Below are positions 9,366-17,958 of a stretch of DNA of 64,000 bases, one piece after another. The number at the start of each line of letters is the position of its first letter. Position 1 is the stretch's first letter. A program made the position numbers and the translations under genes. The notes below the pieces were generated by a model. The model searched no databases, had not been told where the DNA came from, and worked only from the letters and a program-made list of their open reading frames with translations. Origin of the DNA: Myxococcales bacterium (lineage in GTDB: Bacteria; Myxococcota_A; Polyangia; Polyangiales; Houyiibacteriaceae); assembly GCA_019637115.1 (NCBI GenBank), contig JAHBWH010000006.1:37135-101134 (forward strand). Reading direction: 5' to 3'.

Positions 9366-9583
9366 GACTCCAAGTCGGACTCCGACTCGGAGGCGGACTC
9401 GGAGGCGGACTCGGAGGCGGACTCGGAGGCGGACTCGGAGGCGGACTCGGAGGCGGACTCGGAGGCGGACCGGAGGCGGACTGGAGGCGGACTCGGAGGC
9501 GGACTCGGAGGCGGACTCGGAGGCGGACTCGGAGGCGGACTCGGAGGCGGACTCGGAGGCGGACTCGGAGGCGGACGCGGACC
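9352..9583. repeat. 12-bp tandem repeat (GGAGGCGGACTC)
   Basis: About nineteen units of GGAGGCGGACTC, with GGCGGACTCGGA phase variants and one irregular pair near 9460-9485, follow directly on element A. It yields Ser-Asp-Glu-Ala or Arg-Arg-Thr repeat frames that are not considered genes. Confidence 0.85.
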
Positions 9584-9756
9584 ACCCGGACTCAGCTCCG
9601 GACGCAAAGTCGGACTGCCCGCGCGGATGAAGCGCCGACCCGGTCGAGCCAGCGCGAGCGCGCGCTTTCCGGCTCCGGTCGGGTGTCCCCGTCCCGGTCG
9701 GGTGTCCCCCGTCCCAGTCCGGCTCTGGTGACCTGGCGGGGATCCGAAAATGCGAC

Positions 9757-9786
9757 GAGGGGCCGTGGTTTGAACCACGGCCCCTC
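9757..9786 (-). terminator. Rho-independent-type terminator of the tRNA-Ala gene
   Basis: A perfect 12-bp stem, GAGGGGCCGTGG / CCACGGCCCCTC with a six-base loop, lies ten bases past the tRNA 3' end. Reading on the tRNA strand it is followed by CGTCGCATTTTC, a short T run. Confidence 0.75.
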
Positions 9787-9795
9787 GTCTTCGGG

Positions 9796-9868
9796 TGGAG
9801 CTGAGGGGGATCGAACCCCTGACCTCTAGAGTGCGATTCTAGCGCTCTCCCAGCTGAGCTACAGCCCC
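9796..9868 (-). tRNA. tRNA-Ala (anticodon CGC)
   Basis: A 73-base cloverleaf on the reverse strand: acceptor GGGGCTG/CAGCTCC, D arm GCTC-AGCTGGGA-GAGC, anticodon arm CTAGA-ATCGCAC-TCTAG giving anticodon CGC, and T arm AGGGG-TTCGATC-CCCCT, with discriminator A. The acceptor stem contains the G3:U70 wobble pair, the alanine identity element. CCA is not fully encoded (ACCC follows the stem). Confidence 0.97.
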
Positions 9869-9881
9869 GAAAGGGAGCGGC

Positions 9882-9909
9882 AATATACACGGGGCGATGG
9901 ACCGCGCAA
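9882..9909 (-). promoter_or_regulatory. Sigma-70-type promoter of the tRNA-Ala gene
   Basis: On the reverse strand TTGCGC (9904-9909), a 16-base spacer and TATATT (9882-9887) lie just upstream of the tRNA 5' end, a good match to a housekeeping promoter at the expected distance. Confidence 0.7.
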
Positions 9910-10352
9910 GGGCTGATTGGCGGCATGATCGACGCCCGGTCCGGCGGCATGATCGAGACCCGGTCCGCGATGAGGTGGCGGTGGTCCTCCCGCCCGGTGA
10001 GACCGTAATGAGAGCGTCGGGAGAGCTTGCGATCGGGCGTGCTCATCGACTGGACGCCGCACGTGAGGAGCGATGGGGCTCCACGGCGCCGTCGGCACGC
10101 GGTCGCCGGACCAGCTGAGGTTGGCGGAGGTCAAGAGCCACAGCGAGCCGCTTCCGACGCGTCGGACGCCACACCCCCAGTGACCGACTTGGCCGACGCC
10201 CACGTTTCGCGTGGAGGTCGTCGCGGCAAGCCAGCGCCGGCATCTTGCGACCTGCGGCGCCAGCACCACGGCGCGAGGTCGGCTCGCGTGCGGTCCCGCA
10301 TCGTCTTTCCGGGCGAGGCGTGGAAGGTAAGCCGCGTCACGGAGGAAGCGCG
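9910..10352. other. Intergenic stretch upstream of gcdH
   Basis: About 440 bases between the tRNA promoter and gcdH. Only shadow frames are seen, with no repeat array and no convincing promoter. Confidence 0.4.
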
Positions 10353-11531
10353 ATGGTGGACTACTACGGCCTGGACGAAGAGCTCACGACCGACGAGCGG
10401 CAGGTGCGAGACGCGGTGCGCCGCTACATGGACGTGAAGGTCCGCCCGATCATCGCCAAGCACTATCAAGACGGGACCTTCCCGACCGAGCTGATCGGCG
10501 GCTTCGCGGAGCTCGGCCTGCTCGGCGCGAACCTCGAGGGCTACGGCTGCGCGGGCATGGGCGACGTCGCCTATGGGCTCGCGATGCAAGAGCTCGAGCG
10601 CTGCGACAGCGGCGTGCGGAGCTTCTGCTCGGTGCAAGGCTCGCTCTGCATGTACCCGATCTGGGCCTTCGGGAGCGACGCGCAGAAGGAGCGCTGGCTA
10701 CCCGGTATGGCGCGCGGCGAGATCATCGGCTGCTTCGGGCTCACCGAGCCCGACTTCGGCTCGAACCCGACCGGCATGGTCACGCGCGCAGACAAGCTGC
10801 CTGGCGGCGGCTACCGGCTGAACGGGACGAAGCGCTGGATCACGAACGGCAACCTCGCGCACGTCGCCATCGTCTGGGCGAAGGTCTATGGAACCGGCGA
10901 CGAGGCCCGCGACGGACGCGTACATGGCTTCCTCGTGCCCACCGAGACGGCCGGCTTCACCGCCCAAAAGCTCGACGGCAAGTTCTCCCTTCGGGCGAGC
11001 GTGACGAGCGAGCTCATCCTCGAGGACGTCGAGGTCGGGGAGGACGCGCTCATGCCCGGTGTGGTCGGCATGCGTGGCCCGCTGAGCTGCCTGTCTCAAG
11101 CGCGATACGGCATCTGCTGGGGCGTGATCGGCGCAGCGATCGACTGTTATGAGACAGCTCTGTCCTATTCGAAGGATCGCGTGCAGTTCTCGCGTCCCAT
11201 CGCGGGGTACCAGCTCGTGCAGGCGAAGCTCGTGCACATGGTCAGCGAGATCACGAAGGCGCAGTGGCTGACGCTCCGCCTGGGTCGCCTGAAGGAGGCG
11301 GGGCGCGTGAAGCCCGCGCAGATCTCGCTCGCGAAGCGCAACAACGTCCACCACGCGCTCGAGATCGCCCGCATCGCGCGGGACATCCTCGGTGGCAACG
11401 GGATCATGTACGACTACCCGGTCGGCCGGCACATGATGAACCTCGAGACGGTCTACACGTACGAGGGGACCCACGACATCCACACGCTGATCGTGGGCCA
11501 GGACATCACGGGCCTCGCCGCGTTCGAATGA
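10353..11531 (+). CDS. gcdH: Glutaryl-CoA dehydrogenase (acyl-CoA dehydrogenase family)
   Basis: A 392-residue flavoenzyme that oxidatively decarboxylates glutaryl-CoA to crotonyl-CoA in lysine/tryptophan catabolism. Family marks are SVQGSLCMYPIWAFGS, the FAD-binding GCFGLTEPDFGSNP, WITNGNLAHV, GKFSLRASVTSELILEDVEV, ARYGICWGVIGA, and the catalytic glutamate E371 in TYEGTHDIHTLI. ILGGNGI near the end is also typical. Similarity to the mitochondrial glutaryl-CoA dehydrogenase pattern is closer than to short-chain enzymes. The ATG at 10353 has GGAGGAAG a few bases upstream; a longer frame from 10245 has no coding look. It stands alone. Confidence 0.9.
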   Translation: MVDYYGLDEELTTDERQVRDAVRRYMDVKVRPIIAKHYQDGTFPTELIGGFAELGLLGANLEGYGCAGMGDVAYGLAMQELERCDSGVRSFCSVQGSLCMYPIWAFGSDAQKERWLPGMARGEIIGCFGLTEPDFGSNPTGMVTRADKLPGGGYRLNGTKRWITNGNLAHVAIVWAKVYGTGDEARDGRVHGFLVPTETAGFTAQKLDGKFSLRASVTSELILEDVEVGEDALMPGVVGMRGPLSCLSQARYGICWGVIGAAIDCYETALSYSKDRVQFSRPIAGYQLVQAKLVHMVSEITKAQWLTLRLGRLKEAGRVKPAQISLAKRNNVHHALEIARIARDILGGNGIMYDYPVGRHMMNLETVYTYEGTHDIHTLIVGQDITGLAAFE

Positions 11532-11684
11532 ACGAGCTTCGCGTCGAGATTTGGGCAAGCCACCGGAGTGGGCCCGGAGCCGGCTTCGCGGCGAGATTCG
11601 ACGAAGCCCTGGAGTGCGGAATGAGGGTCATTGGTCCGAGGCCTTCGCAGTTTGGCACAGCCAGAGTGGGCTCCCAAACGAGGG

Positions 11685-12440
11685 TCATCGGTACCGCGCA
11701 GGGTGGGTCGTCGGGGGGCAGCGCTCACGCGCCGCGTCGACCGCCTCACGGACCGATTCCGGGCGCTGCGCTAGCTCGGTCGTGATCGGGTCGTGCAGCA
11801 CGCACGCCCGCGCGAGGCCGATCATGAACGCGTTGGACGACTCTGGGAGCTCTGCTCGGAGCGCCCGCAGCTCTGGGTCGTTGCGGCGTAGTCGCGCGAG
11901 CGTCGCGCGAATGGTCACCGCGAGCGAAGGATCTCCTATGTACGTGTAGCTTCTGTCCGCGAGGTCACGAAGGGCCGCCTCTGCGCGGGAAGGGTCGTGG
12001 GCTTCGAGGGCGAGCGCGGCGAGGAGCCGACGGCGAAGGTCCAAGGTCGCGTCGAGGCTCCTCCAGGCGAGCGCCTCGAGGATCGAGGGATCGACGCGCC
12101 CCGTCGAGGTGTCCTCGCAACGCGCGCTCGCTTGGGTGATCGAGCAGACGCTTTCGTCGACGGCTGCGGCGAGCTCACCCGATGGCAACCGGACGGCCCG
12201 AGCGTGACCGAGCCCATGGACCTGCGCGTGACCCGAGAGCACCGATTGGCGGGTCCCGCGCGTGATCACCTCGACCTCCCACGACCCCACCGGGTCGGGG
12301 AACCCGCTCGCGCGTCCGATGTTCAGCATGACCTTCGCCTCGGCGTCGTGGAAGAGCACGCGCGAGGTGGCCGGCGTGGTGGGCAGCTCGGGGGAGCAGA
12401 GCAACGGGACCAGCGCGAGCAGTGAGAGCAGGTGGTTCAT
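11685..12440 (-). CDS. Hypothetical secreted protein
   Basis: A 251-residue protein from the ATG at 12440, which yields a signal peptide MNHLLSLLALVPLLCS; the Cys could make it a lipoprotein, although the lipobox LLCS is imperfect. The middle has a strand-rich domain (SRVLFHDAEAKVMLNIGRAS) and the C-terminal 110 residues are helical (LDLRRRLLAALALEAHDPSR, ATLARLRRNDPELRALRAEL). No family is recognised. The frame extends to 12725 without supporting signals. Confidence 0.6.
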   Translation of the reverse strand: MNHLLSLLALVPLLCSPELPTTPATSRVLFHDAEAKVMLNIGRASGFPDPVGSWEVEVITRGTRQSVLSGHAQVHGLGHARAVRLPSGELAAAVDESVCSITQASARCEDTSTGRVDPSILEALAWRSLDATLDLRRRLLAALALEAHDPSRAEAALRDLADRSYTYIGDPSLAVTIRATLARLRRNDPELRALRAELPESSNAFMIGLARACVLHDPITTELAQRPESVREAVDAARERCPPTTHPARYR

Positions 12441-12716
12441 TGGGCCATGGACGCTTGGTCGCGGCGTGTGGATTCCGAGGCAAGAGACTGATCGGATGAT
12501 CAGCGGATTCCTTGGCAAACGAACTGGGCCGTCGTGGTCAACGAACGGCCGCGCCGGTCGCCCGCGACGCGGCAAACACTGGGCGCCCTCAATCGCCCGC
12601 GTGGTCGAGTACCTCGCCACAGGAATCTTGACCGGTGGTTCGCGGTGCTCGACCTCGATCTCGGCCCCGCGCCGCGGATGCCCGAAACGAACGTCGGGTG
12701 GGGGCACGATAGGTTG

Positions 12717-12790
12717 TGTGATCACGTCGGCACGACGAGGTCGACCAACCCAGACCGCTCCGCCTGGTCCGCGAGGGTCGTCCCTCGTTG
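12717..12790. repeat. Decayed direct copy of the bioD 3' end
   Basis: Bases 12717-12790 repeat 12858-12945 (the last codons of bioD plus about six bases past its stop) with few mismatches: GACGAGGTCGACCAACCC is identical, and flanking CTCCGC/CTCCGA and CCCTCGTTGCG/CCCTCGTCGCG correspond. The copy keeps the reading frame of the protein tail ERSGLVDLVV. The rest of 12441-12863 shows no gene. Confidence 0.8.
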
Positions 12791-12863
12791 CGTGAGCACA
12801 TCGTGACGACGAGCTCGCGAGCTCTCCTCGTTCGCGAGATCCTCGTCGGCCGTCGTTGCGTGA

Positions 12864-13538
12864 TCAGACGGCCACGACGAGGTCGACCAACCCGGACCGC
12901 TCCGACTCGTCCGCGAGCGCCTCGGCGTCATCCCTCGTCGCGCGGAAGGTGACGATGGGGCTGTCGGTGTAGCGAGCGAGGATCGTCGCGTTCGTCGCGG
13001 CGCTGCGATCCGCAGGCTCGACCGCGCGGAGCACAACGGCAGCGGGCGTCACGCCCCGCCGCTCCAAGCTCTCGAGCGCGGTGCGTGTGTGGGAGAGCGT
13101 GCCGAGGGCGTCCGGCGCGACCATCACCACGTGCGCGTCAAGCGCGTCGGCCAGGTCGACCAGATCATGCTCCTCATCGACGGGGACGAGCACGCCTCCG
13201 GCCCCCTCGACGAGCAGCCACGAAGCGCGAGCTCGAAGGACGCGGAGGGCGGCGACGATCTCCGCCCATTGGGGCGGTGGCTCTCCCTCCAACGTCGCAG
13301 CGAGCGGCGCGAGCGGCGCCACGGCCCGATACCAAGGCGCCGCATCGACCAGGTCCTGAGGCGTGCGCGAGGCCCGCGCGATCGCCGCAGCATCGAGCGC
13401 CCCCTCGGCCGAGACCCCGGTCTCGAAGGGCTTGATCGCGAGCACTTCCCCACGGCGCGCCAACGCGCGCCCGAGCCCTCGGGTGAGGAAGGTCTTGCCG
13501 ACGCCGGTCCCCGTCGCGGTGATGAGCCACGCGCTCAT
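12864..13538 (-). CDS. bioD: Dethiobiotin synthetase
   Basis: A 224-residue enzyme that closes the ureido ring of dethiobiotin from 7,8-diaminopelargonic acid, CO2 and ATP. P-loop TGTGVGKT (9-16), the substrate-loop KPFETG (36-41), and EGAGGVLVPVDEEHDLVDLA in the middle are diagnostic. ATG 13538 has GGGGGAGG about eight bases upstream. It lies downstream of bioF on the same strand, 111 bases away, consistent with a bioF-bioD operon. The acidic residues and length are normal. Confidence 0.95.
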   Translation of the reverse strand: MSAWLITATGTGVGKTFLTRGLGRALARRGEVLAIKPFETGVSAEGALDAAAIARASRTPQDLVDAAPWYRAVAPLAPLAATLEGEPPPQWAEIVAALRVLRARASWLLVEGAGGVLVPVDEEHDLVDLADALDAHVVMVAPDALGTLSHTRTALESLERRGVTPAAVVLRAVEPADRSAATNATILARYTDSPIVTFRATRDDAEALADESERSGLVDLVVAV

Positions 13539-13546
13539 TGGATGCC

Positions 13547-13651
13547 CTCCCCCAGCGCTGCGGTGGTCGTCGAGCTCATCGCTCGCGGCTCCCTCACCAG
13601 CTCCTCCCCCAAGTCTGCAGTGGTCGTCGAGCTCATCGCCCGCGGCTCCTT
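13547..13651. repeat. 57-bp-period direct repeat between bioF and bioD
   Basis: Two copies (13547-13594 and 13604-13651) of a segment containing GTGGTCGTCGAGCTCATCGC separate the genes. Each includes, on the bio strand, a GGGGGAGG Shine-Dalgarno-like core; the copy nearer bioD serves as its ribosome site. The other copy abuts the bioF stop. Confidence 0.8.
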
Positions 13652-14789
13652 ACAAGCTCTCCGCAACGGCGCGGACGACCTGATCGACCTGCTCGACCGT
13701 GTGCGTCGCCATGGGGGTCAGGCGGATGCGCGCGGTGCCGGGGGGCACCGTGGGCGGCCGGATGGGCAGACCGAGCACCCCACGCTCGCGGAGCGCGGCG
13801 CCGAGCGAGAGGGCCCGCTCGTTCTCACCGACGAGCACCGGGACGATCGCGTGATCGCCGAGGACGGGGAGGCCGAGCGCCCGCAGACCTGCGCGCAGGT
13901 GGTCCGCGTTGGCGCGGAGCTGTGCGCGAGCGGCGTCGGCGCCCACGACGAGCTCGAGGGAGCGCGTGAGCGCCGGGAGGAGCGCTGCGGGATACGCGGT
14001 CGAGAAGACGAAGCTCCGAGCCGTGTTGAGCAGCCAGTCGCGGAGGGGCACGGGGCCCGCGACGAACGCGCCAGCGACGCCGAAGGCCTTGCCCAGCGTA
14101 CCCACGAGCACGTCGGGTTGGACCCCGAGCTCCTGGCAGAGCCCTGCGCCCTGCCCGCCCCGGACACCGAGCGAGTGGGCCTCGTCGACGTAGAGCCAGG
14201 CGTCGTGGGCGCGGGCGAGCGCCGAGAGCGCGACCAGCGGCGCAGGGTCGCCGTCCATGGAGAAGACGGCGTCCGTCACGATGAGGACCCGCTCGAAGCG
14301 CTCGCGGTCGTCGAGCCCTGCGCGAAGGGACTCGACGTCGCCGTGCACGTAGGTCCGGACTTCGGCGCGCGAGAGGCGGCAGCCGTCGATCAGGCTGGCG
14401 TGGTTGAGCGCGTCGCTCAGGATCAGGTCCCCAGGGCCCACGAGCGCCGGGATCGCACCGACGTTGGCGGCGTAACCGGCGGTGAAGAGCAGCGCCGCCG
14501 GCTTCTCCACGTAGGCAGCGAGCGCCCGCTCGATCTCGGCGTGGGCCCGGAGGTGGCCCGTGATGAGGCGGCTCGCGGGCGCGCCGACCGCCCCCGCCTG
14601 CGCGAGCGCCTCGCGCAGCGCAGGCGACCCCGCCAACCCGAGGTAGTCATTCGACGAGAAGTTGAGGAGCCGCTGGCCGGCATGCACCACGACGGGCCCG
14701 ACGTCTTCGAGCTCTCGGAGCTGCCGAAGCAACCCAGCCGCGTGCCGGCGGGTGAGGCGTTCGCGGAGGTCGTCGGAGAGGTCGGGCAC
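13650..14789 (-). CDS. bioF: 8-amino-7-oxononanoate synthase
   Basis: A 379-residue PLP enzyme of biotin synthesis that condenses pimeloyl-ACP/CoA with alanine. Marks are NFSSNDYLGLA (43-53), SRLITGHLRAHAEIERALA, NHASLIDGCRLSRA, VTDAVFSMDGD, VDEAHSLGVRG (201-211), and the PLP lysine K234 in VGTLGKAFGVAG. The chosen GTG at 14789 gives the family length; no ATG is in frame nearby and the upstream frame runs into repeats. The start is therefore less certain than the function. A parS-type site lies 52 bases upstream. Confidence 0.93.
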   Translation of the reverse strand: MPDLSDDLRERLTRRHAAGLLRQLRELEDVGPVVVHAGQRLLNFSSNDYLGLAGSPALREALAQAGAVGAPASRLITGHLRAHAEIERALAAYVEKPAALLFTAGYAANVGAIPALVGPGDLILSDALNHASLIDGCRLSRAEVRTYVHGDVESLRAGLDDRERFERVLIVTDAVFSMDGDPAPLVALSALARAHDAWLYVDEAHSLGVRGGQGAGLCQELGVQPDVLVGTLGKAFGVAGAFVAGPVPLRDWLLNTARSFVFSTAYPAALLPALTRSLELVVGADAARAQLRANADHLRAGLRALGLPVLGDHAIVPVLVGENERALSLGAALRERGVLGLPIRPPTVPPGTARIRLTPMATHTVEQVDQVVRAVAESL

Positions 14790-14840
14790 CGGGCGTGGTG
14801 TAGCAGGTCGACCTGGGTCGGGCCCGAGTCGACGATGTCG

Positions 14841-14856
14841 CGTTTCACGTGAAACG
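14841..14856. promoter_or_regulatory. parS: parS-type ParB-binding site 1
   Basis: CGTTTCACGTGAAACG, a perfect 16-bp palindrome matching the widely conserved chromosomal parS consensus (core GTTTCACGTGAAAC). It lies just upstream of bioF. Confidence 0.85.
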
Positions 14857-14962
14857 TCGGGGAGGCAGGGAGAAATGTGCCCGAGATGATGGTCACCGCC
14901 TGGCCCCGACGGCAAAAGGGCGGACTGCGCCTTCTTCTTCGGCACAGCCCCCTTGGCCCTGC

Positions 14963-15190
14963 AGTCGGACCCGGACCCGGACTCGACCCGGACTCGGACT
15001 CGGCCCCGGCTCGGACTCTGCCCCGACTCGGACCCTGCCCCGACCCTGCCCCGACCCTGCCCAGACTCTGCCCCGACTCGGACTCGGACTCGGACTCGGA
15101 CTCGGACTCGGACTCGGACTCGGACTTGGACTCGGACTCGGACTCGAACTCGGACTCGGACTCGGACTCGGACTCGGACTCGGAGACGGA
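14963..15190. repeat. GGACTC hexamer-type simple repeat
   Basis: A long run of CGGACTC/CGGACCC/CCCGACTC units, pure GGACTC over about 15080-15180. It produces Asp-Ser or Arg-Val repeat frames that are not genes. Confidence 0.85.
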
Positions 15191-15340
15191 GGCTGACCTC
15201 AGCAAGAGTCCTCCCGAGATCCGTCGTCAGGGTCCTCGGGAGCTCGGGAGCCCCCCCAAGCGAGCACCTTCGCGGGGGCACAGCCTGGTGACACACTCGC
15301 GCAGGAGGGTCGGCAAGGACCCCTCGACGTGGCGAGGGTG

Positions 15341-15356
15341 CGTTTCACGTGAAACG
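15341..15356. promoter_or_regulatory. parS: parS-type ParB-binding site 2
   Basis: A perfect CGTTTCACGTGAAACG palindrome, followed by GTCGCCAGG as at site 3, inside a gene-free repeat region. Confidence 0.88.
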
Positions 15357-15360
15357 GTCG

Positions 15361-16261
15361 CCAGGCTCGGCAACCTCGCCAGGAGAGCTTCGGCAAGAAC
15401 CCAAAGGGCTTCGGCAAGAACGCTGCATCCTTCGCGGGCCTCCCCGAGGGTGCGTTTCACGTGAAACGGTCGCCAGGAGGGCTCGGCAACCTCGCCAGGA
15501 GAGCTCCGGCAAGAACCCTGGATCCTTAGCGGGCCTCCGAGCACGCATCTGGCCCCCCCTTCCGTCCGGGGCCGCCTCCTCCTGGCCCGGGTCCGCTTCC
15601 GGTCCTCCTGGCCAGGAGCTTCGGAAAGAATCCTGGATACTTCGTCGCAGCTTCGGGAGGCTCGGCAACCTCGCCAGGAGAGCTCCGGCAAGAACCCTGG
15701 ATCCTTAGCGGGCCTCCGAGCACGCATCTGGCCCCCCTTCCGTCCGGGGAAGCCTCCTTCTGGCCGGGTCCGCTTCCGGTCCTCCTGGCCGAGAGCTTCG
15801 GAAAGAATCCCGGATCCTTCGTCGCAGCTTCGGATGTCTCGTCGGGCCCTCGGAAGCCTGACCCGGACCTTCGGAAAGAATCCTGGATCCTTCGTCGCAG
15901 CTCATCGAAAGAATCCTGGATCCTTCGTCGCAGCTCATCCTTCGTCGCAGCTTCGGATGCCCGTCCCGGTCTGCTTCCTTCTGGACGGGTCCGCTTCCGG
16001 TCCTCTTCGCCGAGCGGTAGCGATGAAGGATCCAAGGACTCTTGCTGACCGTGGGCGCCAACCTCGCCAGGAGAGGTTCGGCAAGAACCCCAGGAGAGGT
16101 TCGCCAAGGACCGTGGATCCTTCGCGGGCCTCCAAGTACGCATCTGGGCCCCCTTCGGTTCCGTCCGGGTCTGCTTCCTTCTGGGCGGGTCCGCTTCCGG
16201 TCCTCCTGGCCAGGAGCTTCGGAAAGAATCCAGGATCCTTCGTCGCGGGTTCGGATGCCTC
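15361..16261. repeat. Degenerate 170-210-bp repeats around the parS sites
   Basis: Units beginning CTCGGCAACCTCGCCAGGAG, then CGGCAAGAACCC, GGATCCTT, GCGGGCCTCC, ACGCATCTGG, TTCCGTCCGGG, TCCGCTTCCGGTCCTCCTGG and GAAAGAATCC recur at about 15481-15657, 15660-15838 and 16051-16261, with a partial unit at 15361-15440. GGATCCTTCGTCGCAGCTTCGG blocks repeat between them. No gene is supported. Confidence 0.8.
15453..15468. promoter_or_regulatory. parS: parS-type ParB-binding site 3
   Basis: A perfect CGTTTCACGTGAAACG palindrome with the same GTCGCCAGG right flank as site 2, 112 bases away from it. Confidence 0.88.
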
Positions 16262-16685
16262 GTCGGGCCGTCCGAAGCCCGAGCGCTAGCGATGAAGGAT
16301 CCAGGACTCTTGCTCACCGCGGGCGCGAACGGACCCCCGACTAGCCCCGGCAAGAGTCCGCGGTCGTTTCCGTTCCCCCAGGCCGTCGGGGGCTCCGCGG
16401 CAAGTATCCTGGATCCCTTGTCGCGCCCCTCCCGTCGGGGGCTCCGCGGCAAGAATCCTGGATCCCTTCTCGCGCCCCTCGATCCCTTGTCGCGCCCCTC
16501 CCGGTCCCTCGTCGGGGGCTCCGCGGCAAGAATCTCGGGGGCTCCGCGGCAAGAATCCTGGATGCGTCGTCGGGGCACTCGGGAGCCCGTCCTCGAGCCC
16601 CGGCTGAGTCCCGGCTAAAGTCGTGGTTCCTCGCAAGACCGTGCCTCACGAAGCAAGATCCTGGGTCGCTCGCCGCTGCGAGGTG

Positions 16686-16701
16686 CGTTTCACGTGAAAC
16701 G
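16686..16701. promoter_or_regulatory. parS: parS-type ParB-binding site 4
   Basis: A perfect CGTTTCACGTGAAACG palindrome preceded by GAGGTG, the same type of left flank as sites 2 and 3 (GGGTG). Confidence 0.88.
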
Positions 16702-17374
16702 GTCCCGCCCAGGTTTGGCAAGAATCCTCGAGCCTTCATCCGGGGCCTCTGGGTCCGCTTCCGCGTCCCCTTCCAAGTCCGTGCCCGCGTCCCCTCCTTC
16801 CGGGTCCGGGTCCGCTTCCGGGTCCACATCTGCGTGCGTCCGGGTCCGCGTCCGCGCGTCCGCGCGTCCGGGTCCGCGGCGTCCCCTTCCGCGTCCCCTT
16901 CGAGGTCGGGTCCGCGTCCGCTTCCTTCTGGGTCCGCTTCCGCGTCCGCCTCCGGGTCGGGTCCGTGTCCTTGTTGTTCGTCTCCGGGTCGGGTCCAAAC
17001 CTCGCACGCGCACGCGCACGTGGACGACGTGGACGTGGACGTCCGCGTCGATGTGGACGGGCGCGCATCAGCAGCGTTGCGGACACGGAACCGAAGTCGG
17101 ACACGGAGCCGAGTCGCGTCCGTCCAGGCTTGCGTCCATTTGGCTCCGCGTCCGTCCGGGACCGCGTTGCGTCGGAGCCCAGGAGGTTTGGCAAGAATCC
17201 TGGAGCCTCATCCGGGCCCTCTGGTCCGCTTCCGCGTCCCCGTCCGCCGCGTCCCCTTCCGAGTCGGCGCCCGTCCGCTTCCGGGTCCGCTTCCGCTTCC
17301 GGGTCCGCTTCCGGGTCCGCGTCCGCTTCCGGGTCCGCTTCCGGGTCCGCTTCCGGGTCCGCTTCCAGGTCCGC
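16702..17374. repeat. Gene-free low-complexity DNA
   Basis: Simple repeats of CGTCCGCTTCCGGGTC type fill most of this stretch, together with a partial reverse copy of element A at about 17005-17115 (blocks GCAACGCTG, GAAGTCGGA in reverse). Copies of GGCAAGAATCCTGGAGCC at 16728 and 17190 link it to the parS-region repeats. No gene is seen. Confidence 0.7.
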
Positions 17375-17785
17375 TTCCGGCTTCCGCGTCCGAGTCCGCG
17401 TTCGCGTCCGAGTCGCGCGACGAAGCAGCGCTTCTCCATGGAGAGGGCTCTCGCGCCTCTACCCCCCTGCGAAACGCCGACGGACCTTCCTGGTCGCGCA
17501 CGCGCACGCGCACGCGGACGTGGAGGTGGACGGGCACATGGACGTGGACGGGCACGCCCCGGGCACGCGCGCGTACCTTCCGCGTAGAACCGAGGCCGGG
17601 GCATGGACCGAGTCCGCGTCCGCCGCGTCCATCCGCGCCGACCGCCTGTCGACCCACGTGCCGAGCGCAGCGCCTCAGCGCGGAGCGGGCAGGCCCGTCC
17701 TCCGCTCCGGAAGACCGCCGCACGCTCGACGTGGCTCCATCAGCGCCGCGCCGGTGTGGCGGTTCCCCGCCGTGAGCCACACGCC
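17375..17785. repeat. Dispersed non-coding element, inverted copy A-prime
   Basis: This is the reverse-complement counterpart of 9047-9365, and its right end (17743-17785) corresponds in reverse to 8672-8715. With copy A it forms a widely spaced inverted repeat enclosing tRNA-Ala, gcdH, bioFD and the parS cluster. The stretch to 17958 shows no gene. Confidence 0.72.
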
Positions 17786-17958
17786 GCATTGGTCCGGGGA
17801 GCGTGTCCTCCCTGCCATGTCCATCACCGCCGCGCTGGCGTCCTCCCCCCAGAGGCGAAGCATCAGCCCCGCATCGGTGTCCCGGGACTCCCACGCCCTA
17901 AGCCACGCGAAGATCATGCTTCGGTGTCCACATCCCATGCGCGGACTTGGACTTGGGC

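Noticed and set aside
8480..9583. Possible CRISPR array or repeat protein genes in the 12-bp arrays
   Set aside because: Repeats are contiguous with no spacers and no cas genes occur; the repeat-protein frames exist on both strands simply because the period is a multiple of three.
13089..14852. A 587-residue plus-strand frame across bioD and bioF
   Set aside because: Both biotin genes are unambiguous on the minus strand; the plus frame lacks any family motif.
14963..15190. Asp-Ser or Arg-Val repeat protein upstream of bioF
   Set aside because: Encoded only by the hexamer simple repeat, without start signals or conserved flanks.
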